From: Neofusicoccum parvum
Lineage: Eukaryota; Ascomycota; Dothideomycetes; Botryosphaeriales; Botryosphaeriaceae
Reading direction: 5' to 3'
DNA length: 64,000 nt
Assembly (NCBI GenBank): GCA_020912385.1
Contig: CP087221.1
Coordinates: forward strand, 620,001-684,000
Shown: in pieces, positions 61,978 to 64,000 of the stretch
How the letters are laid out: every line of letters starts with the position of its first letter
Numbering within the stretch: position 1 is the stretch's first letter
Translations under genes and position numbers: made by a program
The notes under the pieces: generated by a model
The model's input: only the letters and a program-made list of their open reading frames with translations
What the model was told of the DNA's origin: nothing
Database searches by the model: none

Positions 61978-62054
61978 CTTGCTACGCTTGCTTGGTAAGG
62001 GTAACTATACTAAGCAAGCCGCTTGCTAAGGGTGCCTCTTATTAAGCGGTCTTG

Positions 62055-62066
62055 GCAAGCGCTTGC
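62055..62066. repeat. Subterminal palindrome, right
   Basis: GCAAGCGCTTGC, the same palindrome as at 55434-55445. It shows that the DNA on both sides of the Gypsy element belongs to one older element. Confidence 0.7.
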
Positions 62067-62096
62067 TTGCTAACTTGCTTGACTTGTTAATTTCGG

Positions 62097-62116
62097 CTTG
62101 CTTACTGGGAGCCCTG
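62097..62116 (-). repeat. hAT-like element, right terminal inverted repeat
   Basis: Read on the minus strand it begins CAGGGCTCCCAG and matches the left end at 18 of 20 positions. Confidence 0.85.
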
Positions 62117-62124
62117 GTGGCAGT
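62117..62124. repeat. Target-site duplication of hAT-like element, right copy
   Basis: GTGGCAGT, identical to 55303-55310. It lies 13 bp from the end of the GH78 stop codon. Confidence 0.88.
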
Positions 62125-62136
62125 GACTTTGAGAAA

Positions 62137-64000
62137 TCAAGCCACAGCAATCCGATACCACCCACCCGTCGCCTCCACCTCCATCCTCACACCCCCACCC
62201 TCCGTCCTCTCCACACCCCCCTCCACCGCCTCCCCGTCCACACTAACCTCCACCTCCCCCTCCACATCCCCCAGCACCACCACCCCCTCCGTCCCCGCCG
62301 GCACCTGCCACTCAACCACCGTCCCATTCGCCCCCCTCACCCACCGCGCCTCAAACCCCCCCAACACAGTCCTAAACCCCGCCCTCGCGCTCTCCAAGTC
62401 CCCCCACTGCGGCGCCAACCGCCACGCCCGACCCGCCAACCCGACAACGCCCAGCCCAACCACGCACTCGGTCAGCACGCTCGTGGGGCCAGCCGACCAG
62501 CCGTGCGCGTGGCTGACGTAGCTGGCGTCGAACGCGTAGCCCCTACTACTCCTATATCCGAACGAGCCGTTCGTCAGGTAGCCCTCGATGACGGTCGAGC
62601 CGGTGCCGTTGGGGTGGTTGGCGTACCAGCCCCAGGCGCGGCGGGCGAGGGCCAGGGCGCGGTCGGCGCGGCCGGCGGCGCAGTGGCCGTGCAGCTCGAG
62701 CGACGAGATGAACGGCGAGATGTTGCCCGGCAGCTCCGGCGCCTCGGCGCCGATGGGCGTCCAGTTCTGCGTGAGGCCGGCGCTGATGAGGGCGGTGGTG
62801 TCGGGGGTGGCGACGGAGAAGTAGAGGGAGAGGGCGTTGGCGTCTTGGGGGTGGAGGGCGGTGAGGGTGGCGTTGTCGCGGTAGAGGGAGGCGGTGGCGT
62901 CCCAGGTGTGGGTGTTGATGGCGGTGCGGAGGGAGGAGGCGCGGGACTGGAAGGTGGTGCTGAGGGTCGAGTTGATGGTGTTGGTGGCCCAGTCGGAGAG
63001 CGTGGCGGCGGTGGTGAGGGTGTGGTAGAGGCTGGAGGGTGTTAGCGAAGGGGGTATGGAAGGAGGGCTGCGAAAACGCACATAATGTTCGCTTCGGTGT
63101 TGTTCCAGCCTTGCTGCCAGCGCGCCCAGTCGCGGGTGCCGGTCACATTGAGGAGACCCGAGTCGTCGACTTTGGCGTAGACGTAGTCCATGGCTTTGAG
63201 ATACCGCTCCCAGACCAGCGCCAGGAAGTCCAGGTCCCCGCTGTAAAGCACGTAGTTGTACGTCCCAATCATCGTCCACATGTGGTACGTATCACTTCCC
63301 TTCTGCAGCAGCGGCGGTCCCGCTTCCGGGATAGCACCATCAGCTTCCTGCTCCCTGGTCAGCAGATGTCCAAATGCCGCGTCTCTGAAATCCGCTTGAA
63401 GTGTTCAGAACATACCTGATAGTCAAATATAACCTCCAAGGCCGCCCTCACGCTCTCCAACTCCCCCGTGCTCACGAACGCCGCCGGCACCGCCACCCCC
63501 ATATCCCCCGGCCACACCGCGCGATCCCTCTTCGCGCCGTCCACGATCACGGTGCTCCCGTTCGCCAGCGACCCGTTGTTGGCCCAACCAGCGCTCAGAG
63601 CCGGCCACGCGCGGCCCGTGTTGACGGGCACGGCGTTCGTCTGCAGCGTGTACGCGCCGGCGTACCAGATGCGGTTGAGCAGCTCGTCGCTGCTGTGGAA
63701 GTACCCGTTGTACGCCCGCAGGTTGGACCACGTCGGCTGGAACGCGATCTCCAGGTCGACGTCCCCGATGTCGATGCTCGCGTCGGTGGAGTTGGCGAGC
63801 AGGAAGAGCGTGAGGTACCTGAAGCCCCCGCGCAGCTTCTCGTCGGGCATGGTGTAGCTGTGGTTGCCGGTGCCGGCGAAGGGCGCGTCGTAGATGGCCA
63901 AGTCGCCGGATTTGAACAGTCCGTTGGACGAGTCGGAGGCCAGGCCGATCCAGTTCTTGGCTTCGCTGAAGGCGAGGCCGAGGACGCCGCTGCCGGAGGC
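62137..64000 (-). CDS. GH78 alpha-L-rhamnosidase, C-terminal part (runs off right edge)
   Basis: Three exons lie in the window: 64000-63416 (open at the edge), 63347-63082 and 63031-62137, for 581 residues. Introns are 68 nt (CTGACC near GAGCAG) and 50 nt (GTGCGT, GCTAAC, CTCCAG). Splicing restores VIFDYQEADGAIPEAGPPLL and WNNTEANIILYHTLTTAATL. The six-hairpin (alpha/alpha)6 barrel is visible: NRIWYAGAYTLQTNAVPVNT, RDRAVWPGDMGVA (with catalytic acidic residues of the family), GSDTYHMWTMIGTYNYVLYS, and YVSHAHGWSAGPTSVLTECV. A C-terminal beta domain ends in WYRIAVA. Such enzymes remove terminal L-rhamnose from pectin, flavonoid or terpenoid glycosides. NxS/T sites suggest secretion; the N-terminus lies outside. 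Confidence 0.88.

Larger units (their letters stand above)
55311..62116. mobile_element. Non-autonomous hAT-like DNA transposon, split by a Gypsy insertion
   Basis: Outer ends are 20-bp inverted repeats at 55311-55330 and 62097-62116 (18 of 20 match), both starting CAGGG as in many hAT elements, and flanked by the 8-bp duplication GTGGCAGT. With the retroelement and one CTCGG copy removed, the original element is 559 bp (55311-55730 plus 61978-62116). It is A/T-rich compared with its surroundings, has no transposase frame, and carries the subterminal palindrome GCAAGCGCTTGC on both sides (55434-55445 and 62055-62066) with many further GCAAG/CTTGC copies. This is the form of a MITE-like element moved by a hAT transposase encoded elsewhere. 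Superfamily is inferred from ends and duplication length. Confidence 0.82.

Noticed and set aside
1..64000. CRISPR arrays, bacterial operons, attachment sites
   Set aside because: Intron-containing eukaryotic genes throughout; no regularly spaced short repeats of that type.

Overview
The window is nuclear DNA of a filamentous ascomycete, probably Pezizomycotina and possibly Dothideomycetes. The evidence is GT-AG introns of about 50-150 nt with CTRAY-type branch sites, two HET-domain genes, a Tea1/KelA-type kelch protein, DASH subunit Spc19, Ssz1, Rsm22, and an LTR chromovirus. No species can be named. Gene models were built by hand: splice sites were chosen from GT/AG signals, reading phase and family continuity.

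Layout. 1-7 kb: the N-terminal part of KOG1/Raptor (minus, runs off the left edge), divergent from a four-exon kelch/coiled-coil cell-end marker (plus). 8.7-13.2 kb: a Ctr copper transporter, a truncated kinase-like gene, a broken F-box gene and a membrane-anchored lectin-like gene. 14.4-21.2 kb: a multipass membrane protein, a PhyH-type Fe(II)/2-oxoglutarate dioxygenase, a decayed TPR gene, a stand-alone class I terpene synthase and a dienelactone-hydrolase-like enzyme; this looks like a small metabolite locus. 21.8-34.9 kb: housekeeping genes SSZ1, RRP40, SPC19, ATP18 (57 aa in four exons), casein kinase I (HRR25 type) and RSM22. 35.3-46.3 kb: HET gene, GH20 hexosaminidase, HET gene, and a GPI-anchored surface protein built of short repeats. 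47.7-55.2 kb: an F-box/LRR protein, a Gemin2/SIP1-like protein, and a protein with a fungal STAND-type N-terminus plus ankyrin-like repeats but no NACHT domain. 62.1-64 kb: the C-terminal part of a GH78 alpha-L-rhamnosidase (minus, runs off the right edge).

The most informative region is 55.3-62.1 kb, a transposon inside a transposon. A 559-bp hAT-like element (20-bp imperfect terminal inverted repeats starting CAGGG, 8-bp target duplication GTGGCAGT) landed 13 bp past the GH78 stop codon. A complete 6,242-bp Ty3/Gypsy chromovirus then inserted into it, leaving identical-looking 349-bp LTRs and a 5-bp duplication CTCGG. The retroelement has intact gag and pol, a textbook -1 frameshift signal (GGGAAAA, 5-nt spacer, stem-loop), a self-priming-type primer site and a C-terminal chromodomain.

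The housekeeping genes act separately, in TOR signalling, polarity, copper uptake, ribosome-associated folding, RNA decay, kinetochore, ATP synthase and mitoribosome assembly. The HET, STAND-like, F-box and transposon content marks 35-62 kb as accessory, fast-evolving sequence.
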